A DNA stretch of 6,775 nt from Spirochaetota bacterium. Its GTDB lineage: Bacteria; Spirochaetota; UBA4802; UB4802. Within the stretch, counting starts at the first letter, position 1. Each line of letters starts with the position of its first letter. Both the position numbers and the translations under genes were made by a program. The stretch lies in contig JAKPOE010000116.1 of assembly GCA_029548025.1 (NCBI GenBank), positions 1 to 6,775 of the forward strand. Direction: 5' to 3'. The notes beneath the pieces are model-generated. The model ran no database searches, had not been told where the DNA came from, and saw only the letters and a program-made list of their open reading frames with translations. Of the stretch, positions 1 to 6,334 are shown piece by piece.

Positions 1-243
1 GCAATAGCAAAAGCTTTGGATTGTACCATATATTTTGCCCAACCATATAGTTCCTGGCAAAGAGGAACAAATGAAAATACAAACGGGTTATTCCGTCAGT
101 ATTTTCCAAAAGGATCTGACTTTGATACATATTCCACAACTGATGTTATGTATGCCATGGAGAGTTTAAACAGTAGACCACGAAAAAGATTGGGGTTTTT
201 TACTCCTGATGAATTATTTTTTACAGAAAAGGGTTGCACTTAA
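1..243 (+). CDS. IS30-family transposase, C-terminal part (5' end outside window)
   Basis: The frame is open from base 1, so the gene continues upstream of the window; 80 codons and a TAA stop are visible. The protein is the end of an IS30-type DDE transposase, which cuts and joins IS ends. The motif YFAQPYSSWQRGTNENTNG is the family's signature around the third catalytic acid (the E of NEN). It is followed by LFRQYFPKGSDF and, near the end, by the conserved LNSRPRKRLGFFTPDELF. The catalytic aspartates must lie upstream and cannot be checked, so it is unknown whether the element is intact. The TTG at 16 is only an internal codon. The stop codon falls inside the right terminal repeat of the element, as is common in this family. 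Family assignment is secure from the motifs. Confidence 0.93.
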   Translation, partial: AIAKALDCTIYFAQPYSSWQRGTNENTNGLFRQYFPKGSDFDTYSTTDVMYAMESLNSRPRKRLGFFTPDELFFTEKGCT

Positions 244-256
244 TTGTTGAATCTAA
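231..256 (+). repeat. Probable right terminal inverted repeat of the IS30-family element
   Basis: The sequence beginning GGGTTGCACTTAATTGTTGA and running on through ATCTA resembles the ends of IS30-family elements, which typically carry GTTGCACTT...TTGAATCTA. It overlaps the transposase stop codon. The left end is outside the window, so the repeat cannot be paired here, and the exact outer boundary (about 254-258) and target duplication are unknown. The assignment rests on remembered family ends and position. Confidence 0.6.
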
Positions 257-365
257 TTAGTTTTATGAAATAGCATTACAATAAAATATAAAAAGAATTG
301 TATTGTTAGTGCAATATACTTTTTTAAAGCAACAGATATTTTACTCTTCATAAAAGGCAACAATA

Positions 366-393
366 TTGCCAATGTGGCTTATTTTATTATAAT
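366..393 (+). promoter_or_regulatory. Candidate sigma70-type promoter
   Basis: A -35 element TTGCCA (366-371, five of six consensus bases) and a perfect -10 element TATAAT (388-393) are separated by 16 bp. Transcription would start near 400 and could read to the lipoprotein gene at 635, leaving a leader of about 235 nt. The region is very AT-rich, so chance matches are likely; this is a prediction only. Confidence 0.4.
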
Positions 394-438
394 ACAGTTA
401 ATAAATTTATATTTTTTTATATGCTTATAATAATTTTC

Positions 439-466
439 TTGACATAATTTAAACCATTTATTTACT
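439..466 (+). promoter_or_regulatory. Candidate promoter upstream of the PEGA lipoprotein gene
   Basis: A perfect -35 element TTGACA (439-444) is followed after 16 bp by a weak -10, TTTACT (461-466, four of six). The -35 lies in an 11-base string, TTTTCTTGACA, which also occurs at 1199-1209 ahead of the DUF3015 gene. If used, it gives a leader of roughly 160 nt before the gene at 635. Confidence 0.35.
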
Positions 467-634
467 CTTATGCTTGAGCAGTACGTTAGCGTTTTGGAAG
501 GAAAGTATAAATTCATCCGTATCAAGAAAATCATATATTAATCTACCATGGATATAACAAACGGCAATAATTTGGTCAAAATCATGAGATGCTGTTTTTA
601 TACATACTATAAATAAATATATAGGAGGCAGTCT

Positions 635-1147
635 ATGCGGAATAGTACTTTGGCATTAGTTTTTATGCTTTGCTTTTTTATTGGGTGTGCTACAATATTT
701 AGCTCTAAAAATAAAACAATATCAATTATATCTAAACCAGAGGGAGCTGATGTTTCTGTATATTCATCACAGGGTAATAAAATATATGAAGATAAAACAC
801 CCTGTTCTATTACCATGAAAAAAGAACAACTATTAGATGCGAAGGTTGTAATCAAAAAGCCCGGATATAAACCAGGTGAAGTCAACCTTGGCAGGTCAAT
901 TGAATCATGGGGATTGGCAAATGCTTGTTGTCTGATTCCCGGTATTATTATTGGAGGTGGTATTGATCTATTTACTGGATACTTGCTAAAACCAGAAATT
1001 ACCGAAATAAATATTATTTTAGAAAAAGAAGATAATAAAACAGAAAGTAAACAGGGTAATAACAATACCCATTATGAAAAAATTGAATACCGTATTTCCA
1101 TACTGAATGATCATGATACTGTTAATATTGATATAAATGAAATGTAA
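635..1147 (+). CDS. PEGA-like domain lipoprotein
   Basis: This 170-residue protein begins with a lipoprotein signal (hydrophobic residues 5-16, lipobox FIGC, acylated Cys18) followed by ATIFSS. The GCATIF start followed by a PEGA-like segment is a recurring arrangement in bacterial lipoproteins. Residues about 27-85 contain TISIISKPEGADVSVYS, a KTPCSITM strand-turn and KKPGYKPGEV, matching the pattern 'P-x-GA-x-V ... TP ... GY' of PEGA-type beta-sandwich domains. A hydrophobic glycine-rich segment follows (about 98-117, CLIPGIIIGGGIDLFTGYLL). It may be a membrane hairpin or buried helix. The tail (130-170) is polar and not recognised. The start is supported by AGGAGG at 623-628, six bases before the ATG. 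The protein is probably anchored in the envelope facing the periplasm; its specific role is unknown. Confidence 0.85.
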   Translation: MRNSTLALVFMLCFFIGCATIFSSKNKTISIISKPEGADVSVYSSQGNKIYEDKTPCSITMKKEQLLDAKVVIKKPGYKPGEVNLGRSIESWGLANACCLIPGIIIGGGIDLFTGYLLKPEITEINIILEKEDNKTESKQGNNNTHYEKIEYRISILNDHDTVNIDINEM

Positions 1148-1203
1148 TGGGATATATTAAAGTAAATTTGTTCTATTGTACTATGTTTAATGTAAAATTT
1201 TTC

Positions 1204-1231
1204 TTGACAGCTTTTTATTTTTATGTATCAA
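1204..1231 (+). promoter_or_regulatory. Probable promoter of the DUF3015 gene
   Basis: A perfect TTGACA (1204-1209) is followed after 16 bp by TATCAA (1226-1231, four of six), with TG immediately upstream of that hexamer. It sits 54 bases before the chosen start at 1285 and just after the end of the lipoprotein gene. This supports separate transcription of the DUF3015 gene and argues against the longer reading frame that begins at 1147. Confidence 0.5.
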
Positions 1232-1284
1232 TAAAGCAATGCAAAAAATTCCCCTATATAACTAAACTCTTGATGGAGGTTTTT

Positions 1285-1755
1285 ATGAAAAAAGGTTTAT
1301 CAATACTTGTTCTTTTTATATTGGCAGCCGCAACAAGCATAGCTGAAGCAGGTGTAGTACGAAACAATGCAGGTTGTGGTGTTGGAACAATGATTTTTGG
1401 CGATAAGGACGGATTGTTGTTTGAAATTTTGGCAACTACTACTAATGGAATTTGCGGCAATCAGACATTTGGTATGACTTCAGGTACACTGGGTTGTGCT
1501 CCCATGAAAGGGATTGTTTCCAATGAAAAAATCAACCTTTATGTTGCTGACAACATGGACAACCTTGCAAAAGACATTGCCAAAGGCAATGGAGAGTATC
1601 TGGAAACATTAGCTCTTCTTATGAATGTTCCCGAAAGTGAAAAACAGGTAATTTTCACAAAATTGCAGACTAATTTTAACAAAATTTACACTTCTAGTGA
1701 TGTAACTTCGACCGAGGTTGTTAAAAACATTGAAGTAGTATTGCAGAATAGCTAA
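1285..1755 (+). CDS. DUF3015 family exported protein
   Basis: The 156-residue product has a clear signal peptide: MKKG, a hydrophobic core SILVLFILAAA, and probable cleavage after AEA (about residue 22). The mature part carries the hallmarks of DUF3015, GCGVGTMIFGDKDG (30-43) and GNQTFGMTSGTLGC (58-71), followed by a helical C-terminal half. Cysteines at 31, 57 and 71 could form disulphides. The family's function is not established; members are small periplasmic or envelope proteins. The frame is open back to an ATG at 1147, overlapping the previous stop. The ATG at 1285 is preferred because GGAGG (1275-1279) lies five bases upstream, the signal peptide then starts correctly, and the upstream extension overlaps a good promoter and lacks a ribosome site. 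A strong terminator follows at 1804-1839. Confidence 0.9.
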   Translation: MKKGLSILVLFILAAATSIAEAGVVRNNAGCGVGTMIFGDKDGLLFEILATTTNGICGNQTFGMTSGTLGCAPMKGIVSNEKINLYVADNMDNLAKDIAKGNGEYLETLALLMNVPESEKQVIFTKLQTNFNKIYTSSDVTSTEVVKNIEVVLQNS

Positions 1756-1774
1756 AAAATTATATTTAAAAATT

Positions 1775-1792
1775 AGGGGAATATTGTCATTG
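1775..1792 (+). promoter_or_regulatory. Ribosome binding site and TTG start choice for the DUF4105 gene
   Basis: AGGGGA (1775-1780) precedes two in-frame TTG codons, at 1784 (3-base gap) and 1790 (9-base gap). No ATG is available in frame before the signal peptide. The next in-frame candidate, GTG at 1829, would remove the positively charged n-region (RHDLKK). One of the two TTG codons is therefore the likely start; which one cannot be decided from sequence. Confidence 0.6.
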
Positions 1793-3754
1793 CTTCCATA
1801 CATAAGGCACGATTTAAAAAAAGCTATCGTGCCTTTTTTCATTTTTATACTATGCTGCTATTTTTTATTGTATACCAATTCCATTTTTGCACAACAATAT
1901 CAAAGCACAACAGATGATCAAAAAACAGATATAATATCACAAGAGCTTTTTGCTAACATTAACGTTCAACAACTTATAACGCTGGCAAATTCCAGAAAAT
2001 TATCACAATCTAAAAACTGGTGGGCGCTGCTTCATTATAAAAAAAATATATCAGGCACTAAAAGCCTTGTTGATGATCCTAAATTTTTTTTAGCTCTTGA
2101 TGGAAAATATAATCCCGAAAGTGAGCTGGAAGCTACAATACGCTATTTATATTCGTATAATGACAAAGAAAACCCTGTGTGCCGTTTTATGGCACGGTAT
2201 GCATGGTTAAAAAAAGAATTAGGAGTTACCAGCCCGTATGAAACATACTGTGAAAAATTGCAGGAGATTATCTCTTTTAAAGATGATATGTTTGTTCATC
2301 TTATTTTTCCCACCGGTTATATCAATAGCCCTGCTTCAATGTTTGGCCATACATTGTTAACAGTGCAATCGCAATACAACCCCGGATTGCTATCCTCAGC
2401 AGTAAATTATGCAGCAAATACAAATGAAACATTTGGACCTTCATTTGCATTCAAAGGGATCTTTGGATTATACAGGGGATACTTTTCTATACAACCATAT
2501 TATTCAAAGGTACAGGAATATAGTGACCTTGAAAGCAGAGATATATGGGAATATAAGCTTAATCTGAATCAGGATGAAGTGCGAATGATGCTATTCCATA
2601 TATGGGAGCTTGATAACATATATTCGGATTATTATTTTTTTGATGAAAATTGTTCATACAACCTGCTCTATTTGCTTGAAGTGACACGCCCTGATACGCA
2701 TCTTACTGATAACTTTTTTTTCTGGGTTATACCTATCGATACACTAAGGAAAGTAAGCAATGCCGGCTTTATTGAAAACAAAGCATTCAGGCCTTCACGT
2801 ACAACCTTGATACAATATATGGTTGGTCATCTCAATAAACAACAACTCAATGCAATTAAATCCATTGCAAAAGGGAATAACCCACTTGATGTAATCAGTC
2901 ACTATTCATTTAATGATTTAGAAAAAGTGCAGGTGCTTGATTGTGCATCTGAATATATCCAGTATTGTTACGCAGATAAACAATACCCTCAAAAAGAGTA
3001 TCAAACTATATTTATTAATGTATTGAAATTGCGAAGCACCATACCCAATACCATTACGTATTCACCGCCAGTTCCTCCGCCTCCTGAAGATGGTCATTAC
3101 TCCAGCCGAATGAGCATACAGATGGGAAGCTTTGAAAATGACACCTTTTCCGAACTATCGTATCGTCCTGCATACCATGATTTATGTGATGACACATCTG
3201 GATTTGTATCTGGTTCTCAGATCATTTTTGGCGAGATAGCAGCACGGTATTATTGGGATACACAAAAAATACAGTTTCAGCGATTTGACATTATTGACAT
3301 TGAATCAATTGCACCAATAAATTCACTTATAAAACCATTGAGCTGGAAAATTATAACTGGTTTTGAACGGTTACCCTTTGAGAATAATAATGAGCTTCTG
3401 GTGTATCAGCTTAATACTGGTGGCGGCTATGCTTTTTCTTTAACTCAATGGTTACAATTATATGGGATGGCAGAATTTTCAGGGCTTTTAAATAACGATT
3501 TTAAAAACAATATTGAAATTGCTCCAGGTGCTTCTATAGGTTTATTATTGCAACCATTCAATAAAATGCGATTGCGCTTCCATGTCAGTGATTACTATTA
3601 TATATTTGGAGAATCGTTTAATTATGTTGCCATTAAAACAATAGTACAGTACAATATTAATCAGCGGTTTAGTTTTCGATTTGACGTTAACTATTGGCAT
3701 CATGAACAATGGTTTAATCAATTTTCAGGATCATTTATCTACTATTTCTGGTGA
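1784..3754 (+). CDS. DUF4105 / Lnb N-terminal domain protein with outer-membrane beta-barrel-like C-terminus
   Basis: The 656-residue product begins with a signal peptide: n-region RHDLKK, long hydrophobic core about 14-35, probable cleavage at IFA-QQ (36/37). Residues about 165-310 carry the DUF4105/Lnb_N hallmarks: FPTGYINSPASMFGHTLLTV with His189, YSDLESRDIWEYKLNL, and YYFFDENCSYNLLYLLEVTRP with Cys290. These conserved His and Cys residues suggest a papain/NlpC-like hydrolase fold, but catalysis is inference. A proline-rich linker (YSPPVPPPPEDGH, 426-438) leads to a region rich in alternating aromatic residues (SELSYRPAYHD, SLIKPLSWK). It ends in an aromatic residue (FIYYFW), as beta-barrel outer-membrane proteins do. 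The start is TTG with AGGGGA upstream. Its first codons contain a terminator-like hairpin. It overlaps the next gene by GTGA. The substrate is unknown; a role in the cell wall or surface glycans is speculative. Confidence 0.88.
   Translation: MSLLPYIRHDLKKAIVPFFIFILCCYFLLYTNSIFAQQYQSTTDDQKTDIISQELFANINVQQLITLANSRKLSQSKNWWALLHYKKNISGTKSLVDDPKFFLALDGKYNPESELEATIRYLYSYNDKENPVCRFMARYAWLKKELGVTSPYETYCEKLQEIISFKDDMFVHLIFPTGYINSPASMFGHTLLTVQSQYNPGLLSSAVNYAANTNETFGPSFAFKGIFGLYRGYFSIQPYYSKVQEYSDLESRDIWEYKLNLNQDEVRMMLFHIWELDNIYSDYYFFDENCSYNLLYLLEVTRPDTHLTDNFFFWVIPIDTLRKVSNAGFIENKAFRPSRTTLIQYMVGHLNKQQLNAIKSIAKGNNPLDVISHYSFNDLEKVQVLDCASEYIQYCYADKQYPQKEYQTIFINVLKLRSTIPNTITYSPPVPPPPEDGHYSSRMSIQMGSFENDTFSELSYRPAYHDLCDDTSGFVSGSQIIFGEIAARYYWDTQKIQFQRFDIIDIESIAPINSLIKPLSWKIITGFERLPFENNNELLVYQLNTGGGYAFSLTQWLQLYGMAEFSGLLNNDFKNNIEIAPGASIGLLLQPFNKMRLRFHVSDYYYIFGESFNYVAIKTIVQYNINQRFSFRFDVNYWHHEQWFNQFSGSFIYYFW
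1804..1839 (+). terminator. Strong intrinsic terminator, located inside the start of the DUF4105 gene
   Basis: AAGGCACGAT (1804-1813) pairs perfectly with ATCGTGCCTT (1826-1835), giving a 10-bp stem with a 12-base loop. The last two stem bases begin a run of six T residues (1834-1839), followed by CATTTTTA. It lies 49 bases after the DUF3015 stop and is well placed to end that transcript. It also encodes residues 8-18 or so of the next protein, so active translation there could melt it. Confidence 0.85.
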
Positions 3755-4575
3755 AACATGCCATGAACTATCGCATATACATTATTCTTTTTTTTAGTAT
3801 ATTTTATTGCTCCTGCCTTAATAAGGTTATTTATTATCCCGATAACAGAGTTGCTATACGTGGCAATATTCCTTTCCCCATCGAAGATGTCCACATTAAG
3901 GTCAATGATGAAGTAACGCTGCATGGCTGGTTTGTTTTCAATAATGATGCCGAGTTTACTCTTATATACTTTCATGGCAACGCCGGCAATATTACCAACA
4001 GAGTTGAAAAGATAAACATATTGTACAAAATCCCGCTTTCTGTTTTTATCATTGACTATCGTGGATTTGGAGAAAGTAGCGGGAAACCCTCTGAGGATGG
4101 ACTTTATGCTGACGCATTGGCTTCTTATGATTTTGTAATCAATAATAAACAACTATCGCCAGATAGTATCATTATTTATGGCGAGTCATTAGGAGGAGCA
4201 GTTGCGGCATATTGTGCAACAAAAAGAAATGCAGCAGGTGTTATCCTTGATTCAGCCTTTACTGACATCTATTCAATGGTAAAACATCACAGTGCATGCT
4301 TCATGTATATCTTCTTTTCAGAAAAATATCCGACCATAGATTATATGCAATCAATACGCTACCCGGTGTTGATACTGCATAGTAAAGATGACGAGGTTGC
4401 CCCCTTTGCAATGGGACAGGCTCTGTACAATGCAAGCTTATCAAAGCAAAAGCAATTTGTACCATTGCATGGCTCACATAATGCTAATTTTATAGTGGAT
4501 AAAGCAACCTACGTTAATAGCATACAATCATTTATACAATCATTGAAAATCGCAAGCAAGGAGCATGGACAATGA
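3751..4575 (+). CDS. Lipoprotein alpha/beta hydrolase (ABHD13/BEM46-like family)
   Basis: This 274-residue serine hydrolase shows the family's motifs in order: YYP (28-30), the oxyanion-hole HGNAGN (75-80), DYRGFGESSGKPSEDGLY (102-119), and the nucleophile elbow GESLGG with Ser146. These are followed by LDSAFTDI, the acid at Asp214 in LHSKDDEVAPF, and the catalytic His243 in HGSHN. The N-terminus has a hydrophobic stretch (9-19) ending in YCSC. Cys22 is a plausible, though not textbook, lipid-attachment site, so the protein is probably tethered to a membrane facing the periplasm. The GTG at 3751 overlaps the previous stop (GTGA); ATG at 3763 is an alternative giving the same signal. Neither has an evident Shine-Dalgarno, which suggests translational coupling. 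The substrate (an ester, thioester or lipid) cannot be told. Confidence 0.9.
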   Translation: MKHAMNYRIYIILFFSIFYCSCLNKVIYYPDNRVAIRGNIPFPIEDVHIKVNDEVTLHGWFVFNNDAEFTLIYFHGNAGNITNRVEKINILYKIPLSVFIIDYRGFGESSGKPSEDGLYADALASYDFVINNKQLSPDSIIIYGESLGGAVAAYCATKRNAAGVILDSAFTDIYSMVKHHSACFMYIFFSEKYPTIDYMQSIRYPVLILHSKDDEVAPFAMGQALYNASLSKQKQFVPLHGSHNANFIVDKATYVNSIQSFIQSLKIASKEHGQ

Positions 4576-5132
4576 AAAAATGGATTGCTTTTACTATGTT
4601 ATTGATTTTACTATCTGTTACCGGTACCTATTCAGAGGATTGCAATGGTATATCACCTGCAGCATTACGTCTTCTTGCTGAAAGTACTATTGATCCATGT
4701 TCTATCTGCCAAAAAAAATTACAAAGGCAGGCGTATGCGATAGTAGCCAGAGAATTATTTCCCGGAAAAAAGCTAACATTTGCCAGTACCTGTCCACTGG
4801 CAAAAACTAACGATTGTCAGGATAATGAGCTAATCATGCAAAACAGTGGATATCCGGAGAAAGTAGTGATAAAAGGAAAAGAAGCAGCAATGCCAGAGGT
4901 TTTCTATAAATTTTTTTCACAAGACAAGCATATAGCAGGAATAGCCCCGGATGATTATACCAGCAATTCCATACAAACTATGTACAAAACATTAAAGATA
5001 AATTCACCTGTTGAAGCCCAGCTGGAAATAATTTCCTACAACTATAGCGACTGCCCATCTGCATTATATTTACATGATAGGAATGCACTCATCATTTTTT
5101 GCAAGATACTTTCTATGAAACAACGACAATAA
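4572..5132 (+). CDS. Unrecognised cysteine-rich exported protein
   Basis: I do not recognise this 186-residue protein. It has a standard signal peptide (MKKW, hydrophobic 5-17, cleavage probably after TYS, residue 21). The mature part has seven cysteines (24, 43, 46, 74, 82, 161, 177). These include a CSIC pair at 43-46 in DPCSICQKKLQRQAY, which could bind a metal or form disulphides; no thioredoxin-like surroundings are evident. The region 28-65 looks helical. No catalytic motif is visible. The ATG overlaps the hydrolase stop (ATGA) and has AAGGAG at 4558-4563, eight bases upstream, so it is a well-supported gene, co-translated with the hydrolase and probably acting in the periplasm with its neighbours. 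It ends 2 bases before the stop of the converging glpC, with no clear terminator between. Confidence 0.8.
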   Translation: MKKWIAFTMLLILLSVTGTYSEDCNGISPAALRLLAESTIDPCSICQKKLQRQAYAIVARELFPGKKLTFASTCPLAKTNDCQDNELIMQNSGYPEKVVIKGKEAAMPEVFYKFFSQDKHIAGIAPDDYTSNSIQTMYKTLKINSPVEAQLEIISYNYSDCPSALYLHDRNALIIFCKILSMKQRQ

Positions 5133-5134
5133 TA

Positions 5135-6331
5135 TTACTCTATTGCTTCTGCTAATAATGAGATGGGGTGTACTACTTTATATTTTGTATTCATCTCTAT
5201 CTGCCACTTGCATGTTTCACAATCGGTAACTACAAAATCCGGTTTGGCTTCTTCAATAATCCTGAATAACTCATTCCCCACTGATTGTGAAATTCCATAA
5301 TATTCATTTTTAAAACCATAAGTGCCTGATATGCCACAACATTCTGAATGCAATATTTTTACTGTAAGGGCAGGAATCTTACGTAATAGCTCAATGGTAA
5401 AGGCTGCACTGCCCATACGTTCAAGGTGACACGGGGAATGGTAGGCAACAGTATACGAAAGTGGTTGTAAGCTTAAAATATTGCCCTTTTCAAATTCTTC
5501 AAGTATAAATTGTGTTATATAAGCAATAGTATTGAGTATAGGGCTATTATCAAGCTCTAATAGATTGGGATACTCATGCTTTAACGCTAATGTACAGCTT
5601 GATGATGCTGAAACAATCTTTGTTTTTTCATCCGACAGGGCACTGGAAAGCACCTTGATATTATGCCTTCCATGAGATTGCGCTTTTTTAATATAACCGT
5701 TAGCAATCAATGGCACTCCGCAGCATTTTTCCTTTGTAAGGATAACACCTTTACCCAGTGCATTCAATACTTTTACCACATCTTTGCCTAATTGAGGATA
5801 GTTATAATTGACATAGCATCCATGGAAATATACCACTTTATCTGCATAAGTACTTTGCTGCTTCCTTACAGCTTTAAACCATCGTGTAAATGTGCCCGAA
5901 GCATAGTTGGGGAATGTTCGCCCTGATGGTATTTTAAATATGACATCAAGGAAATATTTTACTATACCTAAATGAGTAAAAAAATTGACAATAACGCTAA
6001 ACAAAGTTCCAAAAGTTCCCATTAAATCAGTACGGCTCAGTAAAAAATCACGTATTCTTAATTCTTTCTTTGAATATCGCCATTTAGCAGTCTGAATTAT
6101 ATCTGCAATCTTTACATCCGAAGGGCATGCAATCTCGCAACGTTTGCAATTAGAACAATATTTTAACGAAATATCCAGCAGTTCAGGATTTTTGATGCGC
6201 AACCGTTCGGTATCAGGGCCCGACTGTTTTGGTCCGGGATACAGATGAGTAACACGCGCAACCGGGCAGTAGATTGTGCAAACAGTACATTTTATGCAAT
6301 GGTCAAAACTAATATTTTCCAGTTTAATCAT
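5135..6331 (-). CDS. glpC: Anaerobic glycerol-3-phosphate dehydrogenase subunit C (GlpC), iron-sulphur membrane-anchor subunit
   Basis: This 398-residue protein has the usual GlpC length and layout. Two ferredoxin-type 4Fe-4S motifs are present: CIKCTVCTIYCP (Cys12, 15, 18, 22) and CSNCKRCEIACP (Cys59, 62, 65, 69). Two cysteine-rich CCG domains follow. The first has HGCY (Cys172), EKCCGVPLI (203-204) and SSSC (246). The second has SPCH (301), ECCGISGTYG (331-332) and DCETCKWQ (371, 374). In the family, GlpC anchors GlpAB to the inner membrane and passes electrons from glycerol 3-phosphate oxidation to menaquinone under anaerobic conditions. Residues 102-132 are hydrophobic and amphipathic and may contact the membrane. 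It begins three bases after the glpB stop, with only a weak ribosome site, so coupling to glpB is likely. Related CCG-domain oxidoreductase subunits are the alternative, but the glpB neighbour settles it. Confidence 0.93.
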   Translation of the reverse strand: MIKLENISFDHCIKCTVCTIYCPVARVTHLYPGPKQSGPDTERLRIKNPELLDISLKYCSNCKRCEIACPSDVKIADIIQTAKWRYSKKELRIRDFLLSRTDLMGTFGTLFSVIVNFFTHLGIVKYFLDVIFKIPSGRTFPNYASGTFTRWFKAVRKQQSTYADKVVYFHGCYVNYNYPQLGKDVVKVLNALGKGVILTKEKCCGVPLIANGYIKKAQSHGRHNIKVLSSALSDEKTKIVSASSSCTLALKHEYPNLLELDNSPILNTIAYITQFILEEFEKGNILSLQPLSYTVAYHSPCHLERMGSAAFTIELLRKIPALTVKILHSECCGISGTYGFKNEYYGISQSVGNELFRIIEEAKPDFVVTDCETCKWQIEMNTKYKVVHPISLLAEAIE

Positions 6332-6334
6332 TGG

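Larger units (their letters stand above)
257..634. other. Gene-poor AT-rich stretch between the IS end and the lipoprotein gene
   Basis: No gene with a good start and ribosome site is visible in these 378 bases. The stretch holds two candidate promoters (described separately) and an imperfect stem (273-283 with 301-312, one bulge and one G-U pair) followed a few bases later by a T run at 320-325. It also contains a short palindrome GGCAA-5-TTGCC (356-370). A forward ORF of 23 codons (470-541, ATG, no Shine-Dalgarno) and a minus-strand open stretch ending at 458 without an ATG are present. Either may be a remnant of a gene disrupted near the IS insertion; neither is recognised. Confidence 0.6.

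Noticed and set aside
273..325. Imperfect stem followed by a T run downstream of the IS, as a terminator
   Set aside because: The stem is AT-rich, bulged and has a 17-base loop, and the T run is not directly adjacent; too weak to call.
356..370. GGCAA-5-TTGCC palindrome as an operator
   Set aside because: Short and single, overlapping a predicted -35; could be chance.
607..1065. 152-codon open frame on the minus strand
   Set aside because: It lies entirely opposite the lipoprotein gene, which has a strong ribosome site and lipobox; the minus frame has neither and resembles no family.
1147..1284. N-terminal extension of the DUF3015 protein from the ATG overlapping the previous stop
   Set aside because: It has no ribosome site, would bury the signal peptide, and overlaps a likely promoter.
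2084..2721. Two runs of eight T residues (2084-2091 and 2714-2721) in the DUF4105 gene as possible slippage or phase-variation sites
   Set aside because: Both encode ordinary Phe-rich stretches in an AT-rich gene; the frame is intact and the runs are too short to argue for switching.
3742..4152. 136-codon open frame on the minus strand
   Set aside because: It mirrors the alpha/beta hydrolase, whose catalytic motifs are clear; it is a shadow.
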